Shown piece after piece: positions 7,419 through 16,488 of a stretch of DNA of 35,190 bases. Positions within the stretch are counted from its first letter, which is position 1. Each line of letters begins with the position of its first letter. The notes below the pieces were generated by a model. It was not told the DNA's origin. It searched no databases and saw only the letters and a program-made list of their open reading frames with translations. Position numbers and translations under genes: made by a program. Origin of the DNA: Agathobacter sp. (GTDB lineage Bacteria > Bacillota > Clostridia > Lachnospirales > Lachnospiraceae); the NCBI GenBank assembly GCA_017623935.1, contig JAGAOC010000055.1:1-35190 (forward strand), written 5' to 3'.

Positions 7419-7500
7419 GCCAAGGCAGAACCTTTAAGGGCAAGCAAGCTAAAGCAGAAGCTTCAAGGGCAAGCAAGCCAAGGCAGAACCCGCACAGCAA
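7419..7500 (+). repeat. 29-bp tandem repeat, 2.8 copies
   Basis: Units lie at 7419-7447, 7448-7476 and 7477-7500 (partial). Each begins GCCAAGGCAGAA or a close variant, and the first two end AAGGGCAAGCAA. The array starts right after the marR stop codon and fills the space before the next gene. The units are directly adjacent with no spacers, so it is not CRISPR. Confidence 0.8.
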
Positions 7501-7520
7501 ATAAGAAAAAGGAGATTATC

Positions 7521-8741
7521 ATGGAACAGACAAAAAGAAAAGCACCACTTTGGAAAAGGATCCTGATTGGAATTTTGGTGGCAATTTTGGTGCTCATTTT
7601 AGGAGTAGGTATTGCAATCTATGCTTTGTGGCATAATGAGATTGCAACCCTTTCTAGCATGGAACTGATCAGAGAGAGAAATGATGAGCATTTAGATGGT
7701 GATGTTTATATGATGAAAGTCAAAGGAGATTTCTATCTGGATGAATTCGTGGCTCAGGGCGGTGTCAAAAATGACACAGAATTAATCAACTTTGTAGTGG
7801 AAAATATCACAAAAGGGATCATTGATGTAAACATCAGCAATCCGGAGATTGGATGTTCTTCTTTCACAGCAGAAAGTGAAAGTGGAGACAAACTCTTTGG
7901 AAGAAATTATGATTTTTCAAAGACAAATACCTGTATCGTTTTTACAGAAGCAAATGAAGGACGTCATGCTTCTGTTTCTACCGTAGATCTGCAGTTCTTA
8001 GGAATTGATGTAGATCAGGGCATTGAAGGACTGATGGATAAGATCACCTGTATTGCAGCAACTTATGCACCATTGGATGGAATGAATGACGCAGGAGTTG
8101 CCTGCGGAATTTATATGTCTTATCAGGGAGAAGAGACCGTTGCCACAGATCAGGATACAGACAAGCCTGATATGACATCTACCACTTTGCTTCGAATGAT
8201 CTTAGATTATGCAGACTCTGTAGATGAAGCAGTAGAAATCGCTTCTCAATACGATCTTCACGATTCAGCAGGAACTTCTTATCATTACATGGTAGCGGAT
8301 TCCACTGGAAAAAGCGCTATCTTAGAGTGGGTAAATGATACAGATCTTACCGATAACGATGGTTCAGCAAGACAGTTAGTGGTAACTTACAATGATGCAG
8401 ATTCTCAGATCGGTGAAATGGAAGCTGCCTGTGATTATCAGTGGATCACCAACTTTATCATCCAGCCGGATTACTATGAGAGCAATGATGTAAAATTCGG
8501 TTATGACCGCTATGAGAAGATCTATGAAGAGCTGCGTAAGACCAATGGCGTGGTAAAAGACGAAGAAGCTGCTATGGATATTTTAGAGGCAGTTGGTAGA
8601 AGAACCTGGAAAAATGATGATGGAAACGGCTGTACTGTTCACAGTGCAGTATATAACTTGACAGATAAAACAGTTCTTTGGGTTTCCAACGAGAACTTTG
8701 ATGACGAGAGTGCTATTTTTGAATTCAGTTTGAACGATTAG
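7521..8741 (+). CDS. Membrane-anchored Ntn-type amidase (choloylglycine hydrolase/C45 superfamily)
   Basis: Residues 12-37 form one transmembrane anchor after a positively charged start (KRKAPLWKR), so the catalytic domain should face outward. After a linker, NPEIGCSSF places a nucleophile-like C112. It is followed by LFGRNYDF, the R-N-x-D-F signature of this superfamily, which includes penicillin V acylase, bile salt hydrolase and acyl-CoA:6-APA acyltransferase. Its members attack linear amide bonds. In typical enzymes the cysteine becomes the N-terminus after processing; here about 111 residues would be removed or the anchor retained. The substrate is not predictable: a bile-salt-like amide, an N-acyl amino acid or a beta-lactam are all possible. 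Context: directly behind a MarR gene. Confidence 0.8.
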   Translation: MEQTKRKAPLWKRILIGILVAILVLILGVGIAIYALWHNEIATLSSMELIRERNDEHLDGDVYMMKVKGDFYLDEFVAQGGVKNDTELINFVVENITKGIIDVNISNPEIGCSSFTAESESGDKLFGRNYDFSKTNTCIVFTEANEGRHASVSTVDLQFLGIDVDQGIEGLMDKITCIAATYAPLDGMNDAGVACGIYMSYQGEETVATDQDTDKPDMTSTTLLRMILDYADSVDEAVEIASQYDLHDSAGTSYHYMVADSTGKSAILEWVNDTDLTDNDGSARQLVVTYNDADSQIGEMEAACDYQWITNFIIQPDYYESNDVKFGYDRYEKIYEELRKTNGVVKDEEAAMDILEAVGRRTWKNDDGNGCTVHSAVYNLTDKTVLWVSNENFDDESAIFEFSLND

Positions 8742-8798
8742 TATAGATGTAGGGATAAAACGATTCGCGCAGATATAAGGATAAAAGGAGAATGGATC

Positions 8799-9641
8799 AT
8801 GAAGGTAAGGATTATTGTGGATTCAACTGTTGATGTAACACCGGAAGTCAGAGAGAGACTTACAGTGGTGCCTTTGACGGTACATTTTTGGGAAGAAGAA
8901 TATGTGGATGGAGTTACCATTACGCATCATGAATTTTATGAAAAATTAGTAGAGAGTGATGTACTTCCAAGAACCAGTCAGGCAACCCCGATCGTGTTTT
9001 CAGAGCTTTTTGAGGAAGTGGTAAATGCAGGAGAAAGTGCAGTAGTCCTTACCCTTGCTTCTGAACTTTCCGGAACCTGTCAGAGTGCTACTTTGGCGGC
9101 TTCCGAGTATCCAGACCGGATCTTCGTAGTAGATACAAGAACTGTAGCCATTGGCTCTGGTATTTTGGCGGAATTGGCATTGCAGCTGGCTGACAGCGGT
9201 ATGGAAGCAAAAGAGATTGCAGAGCGGATCACTGAGGAAACAGATAATGTCTGCCTTATCGCTCTTTTAGATACTTTGGAATACCTGAAAAAAGGCGGTA
9301 GGATCTCAAAAGTAGAAGCCTTTGCAGGAGGTCTGCTCTCCATTAAACCGGTAGTCAGCGTAAAGGATGGAGTCATTACCGCTATCGGTAAAGCCAGAGG
9401 CTCTAAGCAGGGAAATAATTACCTGATCAAAGAGATCGAAAATGCAGGCGGGGTTGACTTTAGTAAACCTGTACTGTTGGGTTACACAGGACTCAGTGAC
9501 GCTCTTTTACAGAAATATATCGTAGATAGTCAGAACATATGGAAAGAGGGACTGGATGAAGTCCACAGTACCATTGTAGGAAGTGTAGTTGGAACCTATG
9601 CAGGGCCTGGTGCCATTGCAGCTGCATTTTTCAAGAAATAG
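8799..9641 (+). CDS. DegV-family fatty-acid-binding protein
   Basis: DegV/FakB proteins hold a fatty acid and, with a FakA kinase, present it for phosphorylation. No FakA is in this window. The 280 residues carry the family landmarks: IIVDSTVDVTPEV at the start, the TSQATP motif near residue 60, LASELSGTCQSA near residue 90, and VVGTYAGPGAIAAAFF at the C-terminus. AAAGGAG precedes the start. The HAD gene follows 11 bases later and is probably co-transcribed. It is a more canonical DegV than the one at 19016-19867. Confidence 0.93.
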   Translation: MKVRIIVDSTVDVTPEVRERLTVVPLTVHFWEEEYVDGVTITHHEFYEKLVESDVLPRTSQATPIVFSELFEEVVNAGESAVVLTLASELSGTCQSATLAASEYPDRIFVVDTRTVAIGSGILAELALQLADSGMEAKEIAERITEETDNVCLIALLDTLEYLKKGGRISKVEAFAGGLLSIKPVVSVKDGVITAIGKARGSKQGNNYLIKEIENAGGVDFSKPVLLGYTGLSDALLQKYIVDSQNIWKEGLDEVHSTIVGSVVGTYAGPGAIAAAFFKK

Positions 9642-9652
9642 GAGGGAAGATC

Positions 9653-10360
9653 ATGAGCTTAAAAGCAGTATTATTTGATCTGGATGGAACTTTGCTTCCA
9701 ATGGATCAGGAAGTTTTTGTAAAAGCCTATTTTAAAGAGCTGGCAGCAAAATTAGCACCTCATGGCTATGAGCCGGAGGGGCTGATCAAATCCATCTGGA
9801 ATGGAACCGGTGCCATGGTAAAAAACGATGGTTCCAGAAATAACGAAGAGGTATTCTGGGAGGCTTTTCGTTCCATTTATGGAGAAAGAGTCATGGGAGA
9901 TCTGCAGTACTTTGATGATTTTTATCGGAACGAGTTTCAGAAAGCACAGTCTGCCTGTGGTTTTAACGCTATGGCGGCAGAAGTGGTACATAAGATCCAA
10001 AACAAGGGAATTCGTGTGGCATTAGCAACGAATCCAATTTTCCCGGCAGTGGCAACAGAAAGTCGTATTCGCTGGGTAGGGTTAGAACCGGAAGATTTTG
10101 AGATCTATACTACCTATGAAAATATTGGCTATTGCAAGCCAAATCCAGAGTATTACAGAGAGATCTTAAGACGCATGGATGTAAAACCGGAAGAATGTCT
10201 TATGGTAGGAAATGACGTAACAGAAGATATGGTAGCAGAGACCATTGGCATGGACGTATTCTTGTTGACAGATTGTTTGATCAATAAGGAAGAAAAAGAT
10301 ATTTCCCAGTATAAGCAGGGCAGTTTTGCGGAACTGGTAGAATTTCTGGGACTGGAATAA
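9653..10360 (+). CDS. HAD-superfamily hydrolase (phosphatase-like)
   Basis: All core HAD motifs are visible. Motif I is FDLDGTLL (D9 and D11 as nucleophile and acid), motif II is around ALATNP near residue 125, a lysine lies in YCKPNPEYY, and motif IV is VGNDVTEDM. A helical cap sits between motifs I and II. It is probably a small-molecule phosphatase, with the substrate unknown. At 235 residues it is normal for the class. AGGAGG precedes the ATG, and it follows degV closely. A bidirectional terminator-like hairpin lies just after it. Confidence 0.9.
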   Translation: MSLKAVLFDLDGTLLPMDQEVFVKAYFKELAAKLAPHGYEPEGLIKSIWNGTGAMVKNDGSRNNEEVFWEAFRSIYGERVMGDLQYFDDFYRNEFQKAQSACGFNAMAAEVVHKIQNKGIRVALATNPIFPAVATESRIRWVGLEPEDFEIYTTYENIGYCKPNPEYYREILRRMDVKPEECLMVGNDVTEDMVAETIGMDVFLLTDCLINKEEKDISQYKQGSFAELVEFLGLE

Positions 10361-10371
10361 AAAAGATTAAA

Positions 10372-10431
10372 AAAATGCTCTCTTCAAGAGAACCGGTGCA
10401 GCAGCACTTGTCTCTTAGAAGGGAGCATTTT
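10372..10431. terminator. Bidirectional terminator between HAD gene and minus-strand gene
   Basis: AAAATGCTCTCTT (10372-10384) pairs with AAGGGAGCATTTT (10419-10431). An imperfect inner stem closes on AGCA. A-rich sequence on the left and T-rich on the right suit termination from both converging genes. Confidence 0.7.
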
Positions 10432-10476
10432 CGTTTAGTAAGGTTCTCTAGTAAGCTTTGTGAACCAATATAGGAT

Positions 10477-11520
10477 CTACACCTTTTTTCGCAGCAGAGC
10501 GGCAAATTTTTCGATGTGGAACGGTTTGCCGAGGTCTGCCTGTGCCTGAAGGCGGTTTTTCTCACTAAAGCCTACCAGAATATCGTGGTTTGCTTCTGCC
10601 AGGTAGTCAATAATACCATCGATGTCAGACTTGATGTTCTTTGGACAGCGGATGTAGAAATGCTTCTTGGCAGTAATGTGTAGTGTATAGGAAATACTAA
10701 AGTGATACCACAGGAATTTGTGCAGGGTGGAGTGTTTATAGATCCACAGGATCTCCTGAATTGGTACAATGGCATTTCCAAGAGGAGAAGTTACAATAAA
10801 ATAGTGTTCTGTAATGAACATATCCTCCGTAGCCAGCTGAGGTAAGGTGGCAAGCTCTTCTTCTGCCTCTGCTAAGATCTCTTTCGGCGAACCGAAAATG
10901 ATCAGGTTCTGGCAGCAAGGAGAGGTGGCAGGGAACCGAATATAGATCAAATACAAGATCAGTGAGATCAAAGCATAGGCAAAAGTTCCCAAATAGGCGA
11001 TCATCACAATAACAGTGGTGTGAATGTGATAATCCGGCTCACTAAAATAGAAATCTCCCATCTGAGAAGAAATGCCTTCCTCGGTCCAGTCCAGATCTTT
11101 TGCGAGATGGCCTAACAGCTGATCGAAAGAAGATTTTCCTTCCATTAACTTACCAGTTACCGTAGCAGATTTGATCCCTGGAATTCCTTCGTCGCAGGTA
11201 GAAGGGGTAAGCAGTACGATCAAGCATTTATCATCTATCATGGTGTAATAATAGTAGCCGTTGGTCTGAAATTGACCTTCCTGAGTGTAGCCGGTAAACT
11301 GCAGATCAGTGAAGGTACAGCGGATATAAGATTCCTCGTCTTCATGAGATTGATAGATCTGGGTAGGATCTGATAAGACCATAGGGCTCATCATATCTTT
11401 CAGTGGAAAGAGAAACCATAAGATAATGAGCAGCAACAGATATAAAATAGGTGCTAAAAGCTTTCTTTTATAAAAAGCCTGTATGTTTTTACTAATGTAG
11501 TGTTCATAGTTGTCCAGCAT
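10477..11520 (-). CDS. Membrane protein of unknown function
   Basis: I do not recognise this 347-residue protein with confidence. It has a hydrophobic segment at about 24-42. A region of about 110 residues follows, which is probably extracytoplasmic. A second transmembrane stretch lies at about 165-195 (VIVMIAYLGTFAYALISLIL). The cytoplasmic-looking C-terminal half contains a beta-rich stretch (MFITEHYFIVTSPLGNAIVP and IQEILWIYKHSTLHKF) that recalls PH-like or YcxB-like domains. ATG at 11520 has AAAGGA upstream. It is transcribed opposite to its neighbours and stands alone, ending near a shared terminator. Confidence 0.75.
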   Translation of the reverse strand: MLDNYEHYISKNIQAFYKRKLLAPILYLLLLIILWFLFPLKDMMSPMVLSDPTQIYQSHEDEESYIRCTFTDLQFTGYTQEGQFQTNGYYYYTMIDDKCLIVLLTPSTCDEGIPGIKSATVTGKLMEGKSSFDQLLGHLAKDLDWTEEGISSQMGDFYFSEPDYHIHTTVIVMIAYLGTFAYALISLILYLIYIRFPATSPCCQNLIIFGSPKEILAEAEEELATLPQLATEDMFITEHYFIVTSPLGNAIVPIQEILWIYKHSTLHKFLWYHFSISYTLHITAKKHFYIRCPKNIKSDIDGIIDYLAEANHDILVGFSEKNRLQAQADLGKPFHIEKFAALLRKKV

Positions 11521-11593
11521 GATGTAAATCCTTTCTTGCTTTTCCTGAAAAAAGTTGTTAGTATTATTCTAGCAGAAAATGAGGAAAAATAAA

Positions 11594-12334
11594 ATGGATG
11601 CTTATACAAGTTTTGCACAGGTCTACGACCTTTTTATGGACAATGTACCCTATGAAGAGTGGTGCGATTATTTAGAAGAACAACTTCACAAGGAAGGAAT
11701 CCGGGATGGACTGATCTTGGATCTAGGCTGTGGCACCGGAAAAATGACCAGGATCATGGCACAAAAAGGCTATGATATGATCGGAGTAGATAACTCCATG
11801 GATATGCTGGACATTGCTAGAGACAATTCCGATGACAATATCTTATATCTGTTACAGGATATGCAGGAATTTGAACTTTATGGAACCGTGCGGGCGGTGT
11901 ACTGTGCCTGCGACAGCTTAAATTATATTACCAGTGAGGAAGAGATCCTATCTGTTTTTCAATTGGTAAATAATTATCTTGACCCAAAGGGGATATTTAT
12001 ATTCGATATAAACACCCCTTACAAATATAAAGAACTGCTTTCGGACTATACTTTTGCAGAGAATCGGGAAGAGAGCAGCTTCATTTGGGAGAATTATTTT
12101 GATGAAGAAAGCGGCATTAATGAATATGACCTGACTTTATTTATTAAAGAAGGGGAGTATTTTTCACGTTTTCAGGAGAATCACTATCAGAAAAGCTATT
12201 CTTTGGATACCATATTGGAACTGCTGGAACAGGCAGGCATGAAGGTGGAAGGAATGTATGATGGGTATACCTTAGAGCCACCGCAGGAGGATTCAGAGAG
12301 AATTACGATCATTGCCAGAGAACAGGGCAAATAA
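11594..12334 (+). CDS. Class I SAM-dependent methyltransferase
   Basis: The SAM-binding motif LDLGCGTGKMT lies near residues 43-53, followed by an acidic loop ending in GVDNSMDMLDIAR, as in the Rossmann-like class I fold. The start YTSFAQVYDLFMDNVPYEEW is typical of a common Firmicutes methyltransferase often found beside housekeeping genes. The open frame begins at 11579, but I prefer ATG 11594 because GAGGA lies about 8 bases upstream, whereas 11579 has no SD. The substrate is unknown. The next gene, hslO, is 11 bases away, so they are probably co-transcribed. Confidence 0.88.
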   Translation: MDAYTSFAQVYDLFMDNVPYEEWCDYLEEQLHKEGIRDGLILDLGCGTGKMTRIMAQKGYDMIGVDNSMDMLDIARDNSDDNILYLLQDMQEFELYGTVRAVYCACDSLNYITSEEEILSVFQLVNNYLDPKGIFIFDINTPYKYKELLSDYTFAENREESSFIWENYFDEESGINEYDLTLFIKEGEYFSRFQENHYQKSYSLDTILELLEQAGMKVEGMYDGYTLEPPQEDSERITIIAREQGK

Positions 12335-12345
12335 AGGAGGAACAT

Positions 12346-13215
12346 ATGTCAGATTATATCGTACGGGCAACCGCAGCAGACAGCAGTATTCGAGCGTTTG
12401 CGATTACTTCTAAGGAGATGGTAGAGACCGCCAGAGTCAACCACCATACATCACCTCTTATTACAGCGGCCTTAGGACGTCTTTTATCCGGAGGAGCTAT
12501 GATGGGAACCATGATGAAAGGGGAGAAGGATCTGCTGACCTTACAGATCCAGTGCAGCGGTCCGGCAAAAGGACTTACTGTAACAGCAGATTCCAAAGGA
12601 AATGTCAAAGGATTTCCTTCCGAACCACAGGTGGATCTTCCACTCAATGCAAAAGGCAAATTAGATGTAGGCAGAGCATTAGATCTTGGTGTTTTAAGTG
12701 TTATTAAGGATATGGGCTTAAAAGAGCCTTATGTAGGTCAGTGCCAGCTTCAGACAGGAGAGATCGCAGAAGATCTGACTTATTATTTTGTAACTTCTGA
12801 ACAGACCCCTTCTGCAGTTGGATTAGGTGTCTTAGTAGATACGGATTACACCGTAAAACAGGCAGGTGGATTCATTATCCAGTTAATGCCATTTACCAGT
12901 GACGAAGTGATTGAGAAATTAGAAAAACGGATCGCAGAGATCGATTCCGTTACCAATATGTTGGAAAAAGGCATGACACCGGAAGGAATCTTAGAAGAGA
13001 TCTTAGGAGATTTTGGATTAGAGATCAATGATACCATTCCTACAGCTTTTGCTTGTGACTGCTCCAAAGAGAAAGTATCCAGAGCCTTAGCTTCTATCAA
13101 CAAAAAGGATCTGGAAGCGATCATTAATGATGGAGAAAGCATTGAAGTAAAATGCCAGTTCTGTAATCATAGTTACACCTTTGAGGTGGATGAGCTGAAG
13201 GAGATTGGAAAGTGA
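12346..13215 (+). CDS. hslO: Hsp33 redox-regulated chaperone
   Basis: Hsp33 is a cytosolic holdase. In its reduced form it binds zinc through four cysteines, and it is activated when oxidation and unfolding release the zinc. The four ligands are visible: CDC near residues 231-233 and CQFC near residues 267-270. The N-terminal domain is typical (VRATAADSSIRAFAI, then GRLLSGGAMMGTMMKGE). Its 289 residues match the family. AAGGAGG precedes ATG. The stop codon overlaps the GTG start of nadE by four bases (GTGA), so the two are probably translated in tandem. Confidence 0.97.
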   Translation: MSDYIVRATAADSSIRAFAITSKEMVETARVNHHTSPLITAALGRLLSGGAMMGTMMKGEKDLLTLQIQCSGPAKGLTVTADSKGNVKGFPSEPQVDLPLNAKGKLDVGRALDLGVLSVIKDMGLKEPYVGQCQLQTGEIAEDLTYYFVTSEQTPSAVGLGVLVDTDYTVKQAGGFIIQLMPFTSDEVIEKLEKRIAEIDSVTNMLEKGMTPEGILEEILGDFGLEINDTIPTAFACDCSKEKVSRALASINKKDLEAIINDGESIEVKCQFCNHSYTFEVDELKEIGK

Positions 13216-15125
13216 GACAAGGATATGTAAAAGTTGCTGCTGTAACCCCGAAGGTTCAGGTAGCAGATACAGAATTTAATGGACAGCAGATCCGTACGCT
13301 GATGAAAGAGACCACAGAGCAGGGTGCAAAGATCGTAGTATTTCCAGAACTCTGCATTACAGGATATTCCTGTGGAGATCTGTTCTTGCAGGAGAAGTTA
13401 TTGCAGGAAGCCAGAAAAGAATTGTTTGCCATCGCAGAAGAAAGTGCCTTATATGACGGAATCTTTTTTGTGGGACTGCCTTTTGAAGTGCAGGGCAAGC
13501 TTTACAATATGGCAGCAGCAGTTTCCGGTGGAGAGATCTTAGGATTGATCCCGAAATGCTATCTGCCAAATTATAACGAATTTTATGAAGTAAGACATTT
13601 TACATCGGGATTAGGACTTTGTACTGAGGAGATTTTAGAGAATGGAAGTCTGGTTCCGGTCTGCACAGATTTATTATTCTATTGCCGCAATATGCCTCGC
13701 CTTAAGATCGGCGTAGAGATCTGTGAAGATCTGTGGGCACCGAATCCCCCAAGCGTGAGTCATGCGTTGGCAGGGGCAAGCCTCATGGTGAATCTGTCAG
13801 CTTCAGATGAAGTGACCGGCAAGGATATTTACCGTAGAGATCTGGTGGCTGGGCAGTCTGCTCGTCTGCTCTGCGGTTATGTATATGCTTCCGCAGGTGA
13901 TGGAGAATCAACCCAGGATGTTGTGTACTCCGGTCATAATATCATTTCAGAAAATGGAGCTATTTTAGCAGAGTCCAAACGTTTTACCAATGAGATCATC
14001 TACAGTGAGATCGATATTGAAAAACTGATCGGAGAGAGAAGAAGAATGTCCACTTTTTCCGTGCAGGAGAATCATGTGGAGATCCCATTTTCGTTAAAAG
14101 AAGAAGAGACAACCCTTACCAGATTTGTGGACCCGGCACCTTTTGTACCGGGAAGAGAAGATCAGCGCAGAAAGCGTTGCGAAGAGATCTTCATGATCCA
14201 GGCAATGGGTTTAAAGAAGCGTTTAGAGCATACCCATAGCCAGAGTGCAGTGGTGGGAATCTCCGGTGGATTAGATTCAACTTTGGCACTTTTAGTAGTA
14301 GTCAAAGCCTTTGATCTGATCGGAAAAGATCATAAAGATATCGTTGCGGTCACAATGCCGGGATTTGGAACTACAGACAGGACTTATGAAAATGCCCTCA
14401 ATCTCATTAAGAGCCTTGGAGCAGAATTAATGGAAGTTTCTATTCGGGAGTCTGTTATGCAGCATTTCAAGGATATCGGCCATGATGAGAATGTCCATGA
14501 TATTACCTATGAGAACTCCCAGGCAAGAGAAAGAACCCAGATCCTTATGGATGTGGCTAACCAGAAGAATGGTATGGTCATCGGTACAGGAGATATGTCA
14601 GAACTGGCATTAGGATGGGCGACCTATAATGGAGATCATATGTCCATGTATGGTGTCAATGCTTCTGTTCCAAAAACCCTGGTGCGCCACCTGGTACGTT
14701 ATTATGCAGATACCTGTGGAGACGAGAAGCTTTCCGCGACTCTTTATGATGTATTAGATACTCCGGTTTCTCCGGAACTGTTGCCACCAAAAGATGGACA
14801 GATCTCTCAGAAGACAGAAGATCTGGTAGGACCATACGAACTTCATGACTTTTTCATGTATTATGTGCTCCGTTTTGGATTTGCACCAGCTAAGATCTAT
14901 CGTCTTGCGAAGATTGCTTTTGCAGGAACTTACGATAATGAATTTATCTTAAAATGGTTAAAGACCTTCTATCGGAGATTTTTTGCCCAGCAGTTTAAGC
15001 GTTCCTGTCTGCCGGATGGACCAAAGGTAGGTACAGTTGCAGTGTCTCCAAGAGGAGATTTAAGAATGCCTTCTGATGCCTGTGCGACTATCTGGATGAA
15101 GGAAGTAGAAAATTTAAGCGTATAG
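13212..15125 (+). CDS. nadE: Glutamine-dependent NAD(+) synthase
   Basis: This enzyme amidates deamido-NAD using ammonia that its own N-terminal domain takes from glutamine. Residues 1-280 form a nitrilase-type glutaminase with the E46-K115-C171 triad (VVFPELCITGY, GLIPKCYLPN, GVEICEDLW). The C-terminal synthetase domain has the PP-loop SGGLDSTLALLV (351 onwards) and IGTGDMSELALGW. Its 637 residues are normal for the two-domain type. The start is GTG at 13212, within the hslO stop, with AAGGAG 8 bases upstream. The 3' end faces asnA across a repeat and a terminator. Confidence 0.96.
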   Translation: MRQGYVKVAAVTPKVQVADTEFNGQQIRTLMKETTEQGAKIVVFPELCITGYSCGDLFLQEKLLQEARKELFAIAEESALYDGIFFVGLPFEVQGKLYNMAAAVSGGEILGLIPKCYLPNYNEFYEVRHFTSGLGLCTEEILENGSLVPVCTDLLFYCRNMPRLKIGVEICEDLWAPNPPSVSHALAGASLMVNLSASDEVTGKDIYRRDLVAGQSARLLCGYVYASAGDGESTQDVVYSGHNIISENGAILAESKRFTNEIIYSEIDIEKLIGERRRMSTFSVQENHVEIPFSLKEEETTLTRFVDPAPFVPGREDQRRKRCEEIFMIQAMGLKKRLEHTHSQSAVVGISGGLDSTLALLVVVKAFDLIGKDHKDIVAVTMPGFGTTDRTYENALNLIKSLGAELMEVSIRESVMQHFKDIGHDENVHDITYENSQARERTQILMDVANQKNGMVIGTGDMSELALGWATYNGDHMSMYGVNASVPKTLVRHLVRYYADTCGDEKLSATLYDVLDTPVSPELLPPKDGQISQKTEDLVGPYELHDFFMYYVLRFGFAPAKIYRLAKIAFAGTYDNEFILKWLKTFYRRFFAQQFKRSCLPDGPKVGTVAVSPRGDLRMPSDACATIWMKEVENLSV

Positions 15126-15142
15126 TAAAAAGATTGCGCATA

Positions 15143-15194
15143 ATTGACACGTAGTGTCTTTTGGCTGCTAGGGAATTCCAGAGGAATTCCCTAG
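15143..15194 (+). repeat. Dispersed 52-bp hairpin repeat, copy 2
   Basis: This is the intact copy: GACAC-GTA-GTGTC followed by a perfect hairpin at 15167-15195 with a 13-bp stem (GCTAGGGAATTCC), AGA loop and exact complement. It is inverted relative to copy 1 at 911-962 and 48 of 52 bases agree. Like copy 1 it lies beside an intrinsic terminator, here between the converging nadE and asnA genes. Confidence 0.8.
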
Positions 15195-15204
15195 CAAATA
15201 AAAA

Positions 15205-15260
15205 AGGACTCCTTAGAGATTTACTCAGCCTGTTAGACTGAGAGATCACTAAGGAGTCCT
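15205..15260 (-). terminator. Terminator of asnA
   Basis: A perfect 12-bp stem AGGACTCCTTAG/CTAAGGAGTCCT encloses a second small stem (CTCAG/CTGAG). On the minus strand it is followed by a T-run (TTTTTTA). It lies 21 bases after the asnA stop. Confidence 0.85.
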
Positions 15261-15281
15261 GATTTATTGTTTGAAAAATTT

Positions 15282-16292
15282 TTATAAGATCTGAATTCCG
15301 TTCTTAGCGCAAAGTTCAATCGCATCCTGTGGCCAGAGAGAACTCTGAACTTCTCCGATATGAGCCTTTCTCAGGAAGAACATACAGATACGGGACTGAC
15401 CGATACCGCCACCGATGGTATATGGCAGTTCTTCGTTGATGATAGCTTTCTGGAAAGAAAGTTCCGCTCTTTCCATGCAGTTTGCCTTCTCTAACTGAGA
15501 AAGAAGAGAATCCTTGTCAACACGGATACCCATGGAAGATAATTCTAAAGCAATATCAAGTACCGGATAGTAAACGATGATATCTGCATTTAATGCCCAG
15601 TCATCATAGTCTGGAGCTCTTCCATCATGTGGGAGACCATTTCCTAAGGCATCACCGATCTGCATAATGCAGACAGCACCTTTTGCCTTGGCAATGTAGT
15701 ATTCTCTTTCCTTCGGAGTGTTATCCGGGAACATTTCTTCTAATTCACGGGTAGTGATAAAGAAAATGTCTTTTGGAAGGATCAGGTCAATGTAATCATA
15801 CTGGATCGCCATATACTGTTCTGTTTTACGAAGGCACTTATAAACAGTGCGAACAGTATCTTTTAAATAGTCTAAAGTACGGTCTTCTTTGGAGATAATC
15901 TTCTCCCAATCCCACTGATCAACAAAGATAGAGTGGATATTGTCGGTATCTTCATCTCGACGGATAGCATTCATATCTGTATAGATGCCTTCTCCGTTGC
16001 TAAAGCCATATTTATGTAAGGCATAACGTTTCCATTTGGCAAGAGAGTGTACAACTTCTGCCTGCTTATCATCCTGTTCCTTAATACCGAAGGATACTGG
16101 ACGCTCTACACCATTTAAGTTATCATTTAATCCGGTGTCTGGATCTACGAAAAGAGGAGCAGATACACGGGTCAAATTCAGTCTCTGAGCCAAAAGTGAC
16201 TGAAAGAAATCTTTTACAGTCTTAATGGCAAGCTGGGTATCATGTAAAGATAATTCGGATTTATAATCCTGTGGGATAATTAAGTTTTCCAT
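15282..16292 (-). CDS. asnA: Aspartate-ammonia ligase (asparagine synthetase A)
   Basis: AsnA makes asparagine from aspartate, ammonia and ATP, and is related to class II aminoacyl-tRNA synthetases. The sequence shows the usual AsnA order: VSAPLFVDPDTGLNDNLNG near residue 45, RPVSFGIKEQD, the central DQWDWEK, and the C-terminal class II-like motif PYTIGGGIGQSR near residue 294. At 336 residues it is the normal length. ATG at 16292 is preceded by AAAAAGGAGA. It is monocistronic, with its own promoter and terminator, and is oriented against the surrounding genes. Confidence 0.97.
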   Translation of the reverse strand: MENLIIPQDYKSELSLHDTQLAIKTVKDFFQSLLAQRLNLTRVSAPLFVDPDTGLNDNLNGVERPVSFGIKEQDDKQAEVVHSLAKWKRYALHKYGFSNGEGIYTDMNAIRRDEDTDNIHSIFVDQWDWEKIISKEDRTLDYLKDTVRTVYKCLRKTEQYMAIQYDYIDLILPKDIFFITTRELEEMFPDNTPKEREYYIAKAKGAVCIMQIGDALGNGLPHDGRAPDYDDWALNADIIVYYPVLDIALELSSMGIRVDKDSLLSQLEKANCMERAELSFQKAIINEELPYTIGGGIGQSRICMFFLRKAHIGEVQSSLWPQDAIELCAKNGIQIL

Positions 16293-16355
16293 TTTATCTC
16301 CTTTTTGAATGAAGTGTCTATAGCCTGCGAGAAACTTACTCGTAAACTAAAAATC

Positions 16356-16383
16356 ATTATAGCATACTTGTTTCTGAATTCAA
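16356..16383 (-). promoter_or_regulatory. asnA promoter
   Basis: On the minus strand, TTGAAT (16378-16383) and TATAAT (16356-16361) are 16 bases apart. The -10 is preceded by TGC, giving an extended -10. The -10 box ends about 64 bases before the asnA start codon. Confidence 0.65.
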
Positions 16384-16488
16384 TCTGAAATTTCATTTTT
16401 TTTACGATTTAAAGGTAGAAAAGGGTTTAGAAAAAAAGGAAAACGTGTTAAGATGTTCTAAAGATAAAATGATAGGAGGAATAATAGC

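Noticed and set aside
7419-7500. CRISPR-like look of the 29-bp repeats
   Set aside because: Units are adjacent without spacers and no cas genes are nearby.
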